DNA of 64,000 nucleotides, taken from the NCBI GenBank assembly GCA_014238905.1, contig JABAAE010000002.1, forward strand, positions 310,001-374,000, read 5' to 3'. This DNA comes from Planctomycetota bacterium (GTDB lineage: Bacteria; Planctomycetota; Planctomycetia; Pirellulales; Pirellulaceae). Below, in pieces: positions 42,310 through 50,725 of the stretch. Each line of letters opens with the position of its first letter. Within the stretch, counting starts at the first letter, position 1. The notes under the pieces are model-generated. The model was given only the letters and a program-made list of their open reading frames with translations. It had not been told where the DNA came from and made no database searches. The translations under genes and the position numbers were made by a program.

Positions 42310-43371
42310 TTATTTTCGGTCAACGAAGTGGGTGACGTTCTTATAAACGTATTGGCCACCGTTGCGTCGGGCAAGTTGCATGAGAAAGTTCCCTTGAACC
42401 GAACTTGTGGCAGAACCGAATTCTATCGTATGAATCGAAGCAGCGTTACGGTTCATACGATCAACCACATCCATCTCTCTTTCGCTCAGGCCAGGGTCTG
42501 CCGCATCGGTCAAAAAAAAGACGACATCAGGACCAAAATCAACTGCCATTTTCAGTGCCGAAAAATGTTCAGTTGCCCCACCACCTGAGATTCCTAAGGC
42601 GAACTTTTTTGCCCGCTTCTTGTTTTCCACATTAGCTACCATCAGTCGTGGCCTGCCGCCATCAGTCGTAAAAGCGCGTGGCCGCTCATTATAAAAAACA
42701 ATTTGGAATTGTTGATCAGGCCCCAGAGAGTCCAAGCTCGATATCAACTCGGCTTTAGCTGCCAAAAGAGGTCGACCACCAAATGACTCCATACTCCCAG
42801 AACGATCGAAAACATAGACAAACGTTGTGCCTTTGCCCTGAACACCAAAGATCTCCGTGGTCACGGCGTTAGAATTTGCCTGCCGATTCCCCGTCCCGAT
42901 TCCATCGAGGAATCCATCTGCGCCGGTCAGATCCCTACCCAACTCTGCGCCGATCTGCCCAAGATCGTCATCGGTTGGCAAAAAATTTGGAAGATCTTCA
43001 TCGAGTTCGTTTAAGGTTGGTAACGACTGGTGAATCGCAGATCTCGAAGACTCAGCGGTAGCCTCTTCTTTCGAATCTTCCTGCGGATCAAAGTATTCTG
43101 TTCGGGTGGGAGTTTCTTTGACCAAGACGATCCCGCCTTTTCTCTCCGCTTCCTGAACGCCCCCCTTTTTTTCCGGCCGTACGATAATAGCCAGAATAAC
43201 AACCAGACCAAAATGGAGTATCGCCGACAGCAACCAGGCTGGAACCCGCCTTGACGATGTCGGCCATGTGTGAATTCCCTGATTCACTGATCGATGCAAA
43301 TCCCGGGAAACGGTCGAGGACCCACCCTGCAAGGCTGGATCGGAATCAAAGTGAATTGACTTTAAAACCAT
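42310..43371 (-). CDS. Membrane-anchored VWA-domain protein
   Basis: 353 residues from the ATG at 43369-43371, which follows a TTGGAG ribosome binding site; an upstream TTG would add four residues. One membrane segment lies around residues 45-65 (WLLSAILHFGLVVILAIIVR), then a long acidic linker, then a VWA domain with MIDAS start VFDRSGSM, a threonine/glycine loop (GISGGGATEHFSAL) and FFLTDAADPG. MIDAS residues suggest divalent-cation-dependent protein binding on the outer face. It sits between the sulfatase (26 bp) and the AAA ATPase. Confidence 0.85.
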   Translation of the reverse strand: MVLKSIHFDSDPALQGGSSTVSRDLHRSVNQGIHTWPTSSRRVPAWLLSAILHFGLVVILAIIVRPEKKGGVQEAERKGGIVLVKETPTRTEYFDPQEDSKEEATAESSRSAIHQSLPTLNELDEDLPNFLPTDDDLGQIGAELGRDLTGADGFLDGIGTGNRQANSNAVTTEIFGVQGKGTTFVYVFDRSGSMESFGGRPLLAAKAELISSLDSLGPDQQFQIVFYNERPRAFTTDGGRPRLMVANVENKKRAKKFALGISGGGATEHFSALKMAVDFGPDVVFFLTDAADPGLSEREMDVVDRMNRNAASIHTIEFGSATSSVQGNFLMQLARRNGGQYVYKNVTHFVDRK

Positions 43372-43397
43372 TAACGGCTCCAAAAGAACCTACCACG

Positions 43398-45602
43398 TTA
43401 TTTTAGATCCAATTTAAAACTGCCAGTCATTTTTAGAGAAAACGGTTCCTCATAGTCACCCACGGCGCCATTGCGATCCTCACCCACCTGCAATCCATCT
43501 TGAGGTACTTCCAGAAGACCACCAGCTACTTTGCCGGAAACATAACTTTCATTATTGACGAGAATCACCACATTCCCATTTCGCTCGTAGGTCATCTTAA
43601 GTTGGATTGCACCAGACGGTACTGGTTTTGTAGAAGTAAGTGTCTCTAATTTACCACTTCGCCGAATTGAAAAATGGAGTTTTCGATCCTTCAGATACAG
43701 GGAATAACCATGAGCCGTCCCGCCCTGTGCCAACAGAACGCCATCATCAGTCAATGCGTCAACCTTTCCCGAAACAACAAAGGTTCGATTCGCAATATTA
43801 GGAGCCCTCGCCTTGGGTAAATCGTCCCCCACTTTTAATTGGAAAGATTTCTTTTTGCTGGTCCGCTTAGCGTAATAGGGCGTCAATGGATAAACATTGG
43901 CTCGTTTGGCCCACGCATCCCATTTCGCGGCTAGACCCTCAACCTTTTCAGGCATCTTGGCAGCCAAATCGTCCAGTTCAGTACGGTCCTTGTCCATGTC
44001 ATAAAGCTCCCAAGGACCTTTTCCGCCCTTAGCAACCAGCTTCCATTTTCCCACCCGAATGGCACGATTCCCTTCGTGTTCCCAGAACAAAGCATCCCGC
44101 TGAATTTGGGTGCCTGCAAACGCCGGACGCAGCGACTTTCCTTCCAAGGGAGTGATCGGTTGACCATTGAATTCCTTCGGATAGTCCGCCTTTCCCAAAT
44201 CAACACAGGTGGCCATGATGTCAATCAAATGGGTCGGCTGACGTTCAAATTCACCTTTCCGGGTAATTTGCTTTGGCCAATGGGCAATCAACGGGGAAGA
44301 AATACCACCCTCATGAACCCAATGTTTGTACATTCTGAACGGCGTATTAGACGCATTGGCCCACCCCTTCCCGTAAGCAACATAGGTATCCGCCGGTCCC
44401 GGCATGACACCAAAACCGGTTTTCACTGCGGTCCCGTCCCGGGTGATCAAGGGCTGCATCCTTGTTTGCAATTCACCCTCTAACATCGGCTTTAGTTTTT
44501 TCGCCTGCTCTAACGTGGGACGCTTGGGGCCCGAGCTTCCATATTCCTCAGCGCATCCGCCATTATCGGCCAGAAACAAAACCAAGGTGTTGTCAAGTTG
44601 ATCGGTCTTCTTCAACTCTTCAATAATTCGCCCTATTCCAAAATCCATGCGATCGACCATCGCGGCATAGACTTCCATTCGCCGTTCCTGCCAATCCTTG
44701 TTTTTTTCCGTAGGCCAGACCGGCACGTTTTCATCGCGATCGGTGATGGCCCAACGCTGATCAATCAGGCCCATCTTCTTCTGTCTCGCAAATCGCTCAC
44801 CACGCAACGCATCCCAACCCGATTCGTATCGATCCTTATATCGCTGAATATCCTCTGGAAGCGCGTGCATGGGCCAATGGGGGGCTGTATATGCGACGTA
44901 CATAAAAAAAGGATTATTGGAACGATGTTCTTCTATGTATTTGACGGCGTAATCGCTGATCGCATCGGTATAGTAAAAATTGTCGCCAGGAGCGATCTGC
45001 TTGTTATCCACTGTGAGCGAGTTGGGATCAAAAAAGCTGCCAGCCCCGTGAATTGTTCCAAAAAATCTGTCAAACCCGCGCTGACGAGGCCAATTCGATT
45101 GATCGCCGTCCGGACGAACGTCTTTGGTAACATGCCATTTTCCCGACATATAAGTCGAATACCCTGCGGTCTTGAGTACTTCGGCCATTGTCATGCATTT
45201 TCGATTCAATTCGCCCCGGTAGCCATCATGGCCATTATCGCTCATCATCCAGCCCACACCCGCCTGATGGGCGTAGAGCCCCGAAAGAAGAGAGGCCCGC
45301 GTGGGACAGCATCTACCGGTGTTATAGAATTGCGAAAACCGGACACCATTTTTCGCCAGGTCATCCAGGGCTGGCGTATGAATTTCCCCCCCGTAAGGGC
45401 CAATATCTGAAAACCCCATATCATCGGCCATCATGACAATGATGTTTGGCCGGTCATCAAACGCCGGAAGGCTATTCACCCCGCTGATCATGGCCAATAA
45501 AACAATCCATCTGATCCTTTGGACATCATGATATTTTGGGGGGCTTTGAAGCATAGCTAATAAAAATCCTAACCAACGTGTAAACTGCAGAAGATAAGTC
45601 AT
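43398..45602 (-). CDS. Arylsulfatase (sulfatase family S1)
   Basis: 734 residues, exported. The signal is probably the hydrophobic stretch around residues 32-46 (WIVLLAMISGVNSLPAF), so a start at the Met at residue 17 (45554) is as likely as the first Met. The metal-binding ADDMGFSD is at about residue 59. The catalytic CCPTR is at residues 98-102, where Cys98 would be converted to formylglycine. The core extends to ~residue 560 and is followed by an extra beta-rich C-terminal domain (VVSGKVDALTDDGVLLAQGG). It probably acts on sulfated polysaccharides in the periplasm or outside. Confidence 0.9.
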   Translation of the reverse strand: MTYLLQFTRWLGFLLAMLQSPPKYHDVQRIRWIVLLAMISGVNSLPAFDDRPNIIVMMADDMGFSDIGPYGGEIHTPALDDLAKNGVRFSQFYNTGRCCPTRASLLSGLYAHQAGVGWMMSDNGHDGYRGELNRKCMTMAEVLKTAGYSTYMSGKWHVTKDVRPDGDQSNWPRQRGFDRFFGTIHGAGSFFDPNSLTVDNKQIAPGDNFYYTDAISDYAVKYIEEHRSNNPFFMYVAYTAPHWPMHALPEDIQRYKDRYESGWDALRGERFARQKKMGLIDQRWAITDRDENVPVWPTEKNKDWQERRMEVYAAMVDRMDFGIGRIIEELKKTDQLDNTLVLFLADNGGCAEEYGSSGPKRPTLEQAKKLKPMLEGELQTRMQPLITRDGTAVKTGFGVMPGPADTYVAYGKGWANASNTPFRMYKHWVHEGGISSPLIAHWPKQITRKGEFERQPTHLIDIMATCVDLGKADYPKEFNGQPITPLEGKSLRPAFAGTQIQRDALFWEHEGNRAIRVGKWKLVAKGGKGPWELYDMDKDRTELDDLAAKMPEKVEGLAAKWDAWAKRANVYPLTPYYAKRTSKKKSFQLKVGDDLPKARAPNIANRTFVVSGKVDALTDDGVLLAQGGTAHGYSLYLKDRKLHFSIRRSGKLETLTSTKPVPSGAIQLKMTYERNGNVVILVNNESYVSGKVAGGLLEVPQDGLQVGEDRNGAVGDYEEPFSLKMTGSFKLDLK

Positions 45603-45680
45603 TTACAGTTTAGAGAGTTTTTAAATTCGGTAAATCGGATTAACCTTGCTTGGCACAGGTACATTTCCAAAAAGAATCAC

Positions 45681-46028
45681 TTGTACTTTTGGATTACACT
45701 ATTAATCAACCTGATTGGTGCTTTCCTCTTCTCGGTCAACAGCATGGTCTCTCCATTTAATCCTCTTCCGCACGACGAGTCAAAATGGAAAACAGTGATT
45801 GCCGTCCCTTTGACCGTAATCGCACTCGGATTTCTCTTGGTTCGCCCCTTTCTCGATGGTTTTGTGGGCTGGCAATTCCCGGGTCCCTCAGGCAACCGAA
45901 CTTCTAATTCGGAGTTAATAAGAGACGATGATGCCACCGTTAATCTCCCAAAATCATCGGTCAAAGATAATATTCAGGCAGTCAATAAAAAAACCAATGA
46001 CGATCGGCTGGATTCGCCTCACGATTAA
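45681..46028 (+). CDS. Small membrane protein, unknown function
   Basis: 115 residues if the TTG at 45681 is the start; the first ATG at 45744 would remove the first hydrophobic segment. Two likely membrane helices (residues ~3-20 and ~38-58) are followed by a polar Asn/Asp-rich tail. No domain was recognised. It is divergent from the sulfatase gene. The weak start makes this call uncertain. Confidence 0.45.
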   Translation: MYFWITLLINLIGAFLFSVNSMVSPFNPLPHDESKWKTVIAVPLTVIALGFLLVRPFLDGFVGWQFPGPSGNRTSNSELIRDDDATVNLPKSSVKDNIQAVNKKTNDDRLDSPHD

Positions 46029-46215
46029 AAAAGAGAAATCTGTCAAATTCCATCCTCCGAACCCTCCACCAAACGCTGTACAGATTCAGCTGAGAGACAG
46101 AATCCAAAATCTCCGGGGATCAAGATCACGACTCCCCATCGGAAGCTATTCCATGAATGTTTTTAACTCCGTTACCGCGTCTAGCCAGGACGCGGACGAT
46201 CGCATGAGCCATCGA

Positions 46216-46278
46216 CCATGGCGATGCAAAAAAGTCGATCCAGATTCCATGGCGATGCATAATCAAAGGGATCGACTT
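46216..46278 (+). repeat. Direct and inverted repeats upstream of the CDF transporter gene
   Basis: CCATGGCGATGCA occurs at 46216-46228 and 46247-46259 (31 bp apart). An inverted repeat AAGTCGATC (46232-46240) / GATCGACTT (46270-46278) brackets the second copy. This 300-bp spacer has no gene. The structure could be an operator pair or an mRNA hairpin for the metal transporter; that is an inference. Confidence 0.5.
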
Positions 46279-46329
46279 CAGGAATACGAACAAGTGATCA
46301 CCCCATGAACCAGACAGAAAGGAATCGCA

Positions 46330-47274
46330 ATGGCCCCGCATCAACACCACCATTCAGGTGAGCGAAAATCTTCAGCCTCGCAAAATCTCAAGATTGCTTT
46401 CCTGCTTAATTTATCGTTTACAGTTCTCGAAATTGTGGGGGGAGTGTTTACCAATAGCGTTGCCATCCTATCCGATGCGGTTCATGATGCCGGAGATTGT
46501 CTTGCACTGGGTTCAGCCTGGTATCTACAGCAATTGTCAGAAAAAATTGCCAATTCAAAATTCAATTACGGTTATCGGCGACTATCCGCCTTGGGAGCGC
46601 TGATCACTGGAGTGGTGTTGATCATCGGACTCGGTTTTGTGGTCTGGGAATCCTCAGCACGACTGGCAAACCCTGAGCCTGTTTACGCTCCGGGAGTGAT
46701 CGGAATCGCCATTATTGGGATTATTTTTAACGGCATCGCGGTGTTACGACTGCAGGGAGGACAGTCCCTGAACGAAAAAATTGCCTCTTGGCATCTGATT
46801 GAGGACACGCTGGGATGGGTCGCTGTATTAATTGGTGGCGTCATCATGACAATCTGGGATGTCCCCATAGTCGACCCAATCCTGGCGATTTTAATTGCCA
46901 TCATTGTCCTTTGGAATGTGTTCCGAAATTTGTATCGGGTCATCTTAATTTTCCTCCAAGCTGCTCCAGCCGGATTTCAAATCAAACAATTCCATCAAGA
47001 GTTGCTTGATTTGCCCAAGGTCGTCGATGCCCACCACACCTATACATGGAGCCTCGACGGTGAGAACCACGTCTTTACGTCCCATCTGGTTCTTCAGCCT
47101 GGGAGCCATCGCAGCGAAATCATCGAAACGAAACAGCGCGTCTACGGCCTACTGAAAGACCACAATTTCAGCCACATCACACTCGAAATCGAGCTCGAAG
47201 GCGAGTCCTGTCAGGCGGGCATCGACCCCATCCACGACACCAAGGATCTTGGCCCAGACCATCCATTGTCTTAA
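46330..47274 (+). CDS. Cation diffusion facilitator (CzcD-like metal exporter)
   Basis: 314 residues with an AAGGA ribosome binding site. A His-rich N-terminus (MAPHQHHHSG) is followed by six membrane helices. The metal-site motifs are LSDAVHDAGD in helix 2 and SWHLIEDTLGW in helix 5, with aspartates/histidines in the typical HxxxD layout for zinc-like ions. A cytosolic C-terminal domain follows (VDAHHTYTWSLDGENHVFTS). It exports divalent metals in exchange for protons. Its stop codon overlaps an opposite-strand in-frame stop at 47271. Confidence 0.9.
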   Translation: MAPHQHHHSGERKSSASQNLKIAFLLNLSFTVLEIVGGVFTNSVAILSDAVHDAGDCLALGSAWYLQQLSEKIANSKFNYGYRRLSALGALITGVVLIIGLGFVVWESSARLANPEPVYAPGVIGIAIIGIIFNGIAVLRLQGGQSLNEKIASWHLIEDTLGWVAVLIGGVIMTIWDVPIVDPILAILIAIIVLWNVFRNLYRVILIFLQAAPAGFQIKQFHQELLDLPKVVDAHHTYTWSLDGENHVFTSHLVLQPGSHRSEIIETKQRVYGLLKDHNFSHITLEIELEGESCQAGIDPIHDTKDLGPDHPLS

Positions 47275-47447
47275 CGCCAAGCCGTATCGCCGCGGTTGAT
47301 CAGAAGGTCTGCGACTTTCCGGGTAATGCTCTCCAGGCGACGTCGCGGCTGACCGCCAACAACTACCTGCCGGCCCGGCCCATTTACTCCTTTGATACGC
47401 CGAGTCGCAGCGATCGTTTTTCCCTGACACCGCTGGAGGGCCCTGGT

Positions 47448-47696
47448 CTACCAAAAGGTATAGAGGAAGGGAGCCGCCCCGCTGCTGGTCACGACGATCA
47501 GTGCCCCGACTAATAGCAGGACCAGAATGATGGGGGTCAGCCACCACTTTTTGTTGGTCTTCAGAAAATCAAAGAACTCGCGCACGATTCCTTCATCACG
47601 ATGTTCAGATAGCTGTTCAAAAGAGCTAGAGCCTACGGATTTTTGCTTGGTTTGTTCCAGGGCGGACTCGACCTCGTCAATTTTTTTTCCGTTCAC
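47448..47696 (-). CDS. DUF5989-family small membrane protein
   Basis: 82 residues from a GTG at 47694-47696, which has a GAGGAAA site seven bases upstream; a TTG further up would add ten residues. The C-terminal half reads FFDFLKTNKKWWLTPIILVL followed by a hydrophobic helix and GAAPFLYTFW, the DUF5989 pattern (SaxN/SxtJ-associated small membrane proteins). In other genomes members lie near carbamoyltransferase genes; none is here. Function unknown. Confidence 0.75.
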   Translation of the reverse strand: MNGKKIDEVESALEQTKQKSVGSSSFEQLSEHRDEGIVREFFDFLKTNKKWWLTPIILVLLLVGALIVVTSSGAAPFLYTFW

Positions 47697-48080
47697 TCTT
47701 TTTCCTCGTCGTTTAGCTGCAAGCAATTCTGGTCCCTAGACACATTTTTGCTTAAAAATCCACTTCTCGTCAATTCAACTTACGTCCAAGCCAACATGGC
47801 ATCATCATTTTAGACTCAACATCGCCGGAGAGACTCCGTTTACGGGCAATCTTCGTTCCCCAGGAGGGCATTCATCCAATTTACTCCTTTTGCAAGGTGA
47901 ATCTGGGAGCTCCGACAAGATAAACCGGTGTCTGGTCATTAGCGACCAACGGCTCCCGACTGGTCGAAACAGCTCGCCTGATTTATCCTGAATGGAGGGG
48001 GTGCTAATTCCTTTTTTTCACGAATTGAGGACAGATCCAATCCCTGTAGCGAATTATTTCCCAGTTTGGAGAAGACAACA
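47697..48080. other. Divergent intergenic region
   Basis: About 380 bp between the DUF5989 gene and the TerB-like gene. No gene or clear signal recognised. Confidence 0.4.
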
Positions 48081-48647
48081 ATGAGCGACGGGCTGAATGA
48101 CCGCGGAAAGGCTCTCGAGGGAGCTTTTTTTCAACAGAAAGATCAAGAGTTGCTGATTAGACTGCGTCAGGAGCTTGAGACAGAGGAAGTCAAAGTTGCC
48201 CTGTCACAATCTTCAGGAATCGTAGACGAAAGCCTATTGAATCAGTTGGTTGAGCTTGAAATTGAGCCAGCATCCTTCGCGTCTTTCGCATTATTACCAC
48301 TGGTCGAAGTGGCCTGGGCCGACGGAAAAATGCAATCGTCTGAACGGGACGCGATTCTTTCGGCTGCCGAATCCGGGGGCATCCAGAAAGAATCGGTCGA
48401 AATGGAGGTCCTCGACGGCTGGCTACAACAACCTCCGTCTGCCGAATTATTCGAGGTCTGGAAAGTCTATGCTGCCACACTGAGCGGTTCACTCAGCGAG
48501 GAACAGGCAAAGGAACTTCGAGACGATATCATGGGCCGCGCGCGCAGTGTTGCCGAGGCGGCAGGGGGCATTCTTGGATTCGGCAACAAGGTTTCCGATG
48601 AAGAAACCGAGGTTCTGGACAAATTATCTGCTGCTTTTAGTCGTTGA
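48081..48647 (+). CDS. TerB-like acidic cytosolic protein
   Basis: 188 residues from the ATG at 48081, preceded by TTGGAG. It is all-helical and acidic. The segment LLPLVEVAWADGKMQSSERD followed by AILSAAESGGI matches the TerB/DjlA-type fold, in which an A-W-A-D-G motif is typical of members that may bind metal. Members of this fold occur in tellurite-resistance clusters and also alone; there are no other ter genes here. Role unknown. Confidence 0.65.
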   Translation: MSDGLNDRGKALEGAFFQQKDQELLIRLRQELETEEVKVALSQSSGIVDESLLNQLVELEIEPASFASFALLPLVEVAWADGKMQSSERDAILSAAESGGIQKESVEMEVLDGWLQQPPSAELFEVWKVYAATLSGSLSEEQAKELRDDIMGRARSVAEAAGGILGFGNKVSDEETEVLDKLSAAFSR

Positions 48648-48781
48648 GTTGATTTTTTACTCGATTGATTCTGCAAATTTCAATCACCAATTGGCTGGCT
48701 GCCCAACTCCTAGGCTGTTTTGAGGCTTGTAGGTGAATTATGATGATGATCTGTCACTGAATGTCACTATTGGATTGACTT

Positions 48782-50008
48782 ATGTCCCTAGAAAAAACTG
48801 ATCGTAAAATCATCGTCAGCCTGTTCATCATGATGGTCCTTGAGATTGCAATCTGGGGTGCCTGGCAGGTCAAAATATTTCCCTACATGGCCAAACTTAG
48901 TTTTGAGGGATGGCAGATTTCTCTGGCTGGGAGCATGTTTGGAATCGCATCGGTGGTAGGCATCTTTTTTAGCAATCAATTCGCAGATCGAAACTTTGCC
49001 GCAGAAAAATTCCTTGCGTTTAGCCATCTGGTGGGTGGTGCAGCCCTTTTATGCACAGCTTTCTGTCAGAGTTTTTGGCCCTTTTTCATCTGTTTTCTTA
49101 TCTACGGCTTGCTTTATGTCCCCACAATTTCGGTAACCAACTCGTTGGCGTTTGCGAATCTGAAGAATCCGTCGAAGGAATTTGGGCCTGTTCGAATGGG
49201 TGGGACCATCGGCTGGATTCTGGTGTCTCTTCCCTATTTCTTTTTATTCAGCAAGGAAGCCACCATTGATGAAATGAAATGGATTTTTATCGTGGGTGCT
49301 ATCATTTCTTTTGTTTTGGCAGGTTTCAGTTTAACGTTGCCTCACACGCCACCTCGTAAGGCGGAATCCGAAGAAAACAGCCTCGCTTGGCTGAAAGCAT
49401 TCAAAATGCTGTCCGTTCCGTATGTCTTCCTCCTTTTCGTCGTCACGTTAATCGACTCGGTGATCCATAATGGCTACTTCGTTCTGGTAGATGGATTTCT
49501 TTCCAGTGCTGTGAAATTTGATGACAATGTAACGCAGGCGATTACAACGCTTGGACAAGTTGCCGAAATCATTACCATGATCTTCCTTGGAAGAGTTCTG
49601 GTTAAATTGGGATGGAAATGGACGATGATTGTGGGGATCCTGGGACACGCTGCCCGATTCGGAACCTTCGTTTATTTTGGCACTGAAGAATTCAAGACGC
49701 TGATTATTGTCGTCCAGCTTCTTCACGGAATCTGCTACGCGTTTTTCTTCGCAACACTCTACATTTTCGTTGACGAAGTTTTCCCCAAAGACATTCGGAC
49801 CAGCGCCCAGGGGATGTTCAACCTGCTTATTCTGGGTGTGGGACTAGTCATTGCCAGTTTCTGGTTTGTGGCGGTAAAAGAAAGCTACACAATCGATGGC
49901 GTTACTGATTACGGAAAAGTCTTTATGGTGCCGACCGCTTTAGCAATTGGTGCGATGATCCTCCTGCTTTTCTTCAAACCACCCTCGCAACGACCCAATG
50001 CAACCTAA
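48782..50008 (+). CDS. MFS nucleoside-type permease
   Basis: 408 residues with about 12 hydrophobic segments. The start IIVSLFIMMVLEIAIWGAWQ, the loop ADRNFAAEKFLAFSHLVGG and the FGPVRMGGTIGWIL segment match nucleoside:H+ symporters of the NupG/XapB group. The C-terminal half has VDEVFPKDIRTSAQGMFNL, a family feature. It probably takes up nucleosides. A terminator follows, so it is likely a single-gene unit. Confidence 0.85.
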   Translation: MSLEKTDRKIIVSLFIMMVLEIAIWGAWQVKIFPYMAKLSFEGWQISLAGSMFGIASVVGIFFSNQFADRNFAAEKFLAFSHLVGGAALLCTAFCQSFWPFFICFLIYGLLYVPTISVTNSLAFANLKNPSKEFGPVRMGGTIGWILVSLPYFFLFSKEATIDEMKWIFIVGAIISFVLAGFSLTLPHTPPRKAESEENSLAWLKAFKMLSVPYVFLLFVVTLIDSVIHNGYFVLVDGFLSSAVKFDDNVTQAITTLGQVAEIITMIFLGRVLVKLGWKWTMIVGILGHAARFGTFVYFGTEEFKTLIIVVQLLHGICYAFFFATLYIFVDEVFPKDIRTSAQGMFNLLILGVGLVIASFWFVAVKESYTIDGVTDYGKVFMVPTALAIGAMILLLFFKPPSQRPNAT

Positions 50009-50113
50009 AGTCGCCTGAAAACAGGAAAACACGGGAAAATTCGGTAGGCAGGACTGCCGAGAACAGATGACAAGGCGATAGGAAAGTCATATTTCCGGTT
50101 AAAATACTTTTTG

Positions 50114-50145
50114 AGGCGTCATCTTTAAAACTTGACGCCTTTTTT
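50114..50145 (+). terminator. Rho-independent terminator after the MFS gene
   Basis: AGGCGTCA (50114-50121) pairs with TGACGCCT (50133-50140), followed by a run of T to 50145. Confidence 0.85.
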
Positions 50146-50230
50146 CACGTACCTACTAAGTAGGCACCTGAAGTCCGTCAATCAACTTCAAACGCAAAAA
50201 ATCTCTCTAAATCGCAGGAAGGACACTCAG

Positions 50231-50725
50231 ATGGTGAAGTACCTGATTCTACTCCTTTTTATCGGAGCGTTACTGGGGTTGATTTCATTCTCCACCGGTA
50301 CGGCAAAAAAGGAAACCAAAAAAGATCTCTCCTGGAAGGATCGACTCACACCGCTTCAGTATCAAGTCACTAGGTTACATGGTACCGAACGGGCGTTTAC
50401 CGGCGAGTACTGGGATTACAAAGGCGATGGAATCTATCAGTGTGTTTGCTGCGGAGCATCCCTTTTCGATTCGGCAACGAAGTTCAGATCAGGAACAGGT
50501 TGGCCAAGCTTCTATAGTATTATCAGCCCGGCAACCATCAAGGAGACCGAGGACAACACCTTATTGATGACCCGTACCGAAGTCGGCTGCCAAGAGTGCG
50601 GAGCCCACTTGGGACACGTCTTCCCAGATGGCCCAGCCCCAACAGGATTACGCTATTGCATTAACTCGGCGTCTCTTCAATTTCAAAATCGCGCTGAATC
50701 CAGCGAGGATGCCGAGCACCAATGA
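50231..50725 (+). CDS. msrB: Peptide methionine-(R)-S-oxide reductase MsrB, membrane-anchored
   Basis: 164 residues from the ATG at 50231, preceded by GCAGGAAGGA; the upstream frame overlaps a terminator and is rejected. A hydrophobic N-terminal segment ([17 protein letters not shown]) suggests export or membrane anchoring, so it would repair oxidised methionine outside the cytoplasm. Zinc cysteines CVCC and [12 protein letters not shown] and the catalytic Cys in [11 protein letters not shown] are present. The last codons overlap the next gene's start by ATGA, so the two are probably translationally coupled. Confidence 0.93.
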   Translation: MVKYLILLLFIGALLGLISFSTGTAKKETKKDLSWKDRLTPLQYQVTRLHGTERAFTGEYWDYKGDGIYQCVCCGASLFDSATKFRSGTGWPSFYSIISPATIKETEDNTLLMTRTEVGCQECGAHLGHVFPDGPAPTGLRYCINSASLQFQNRAESSEDAEHQ

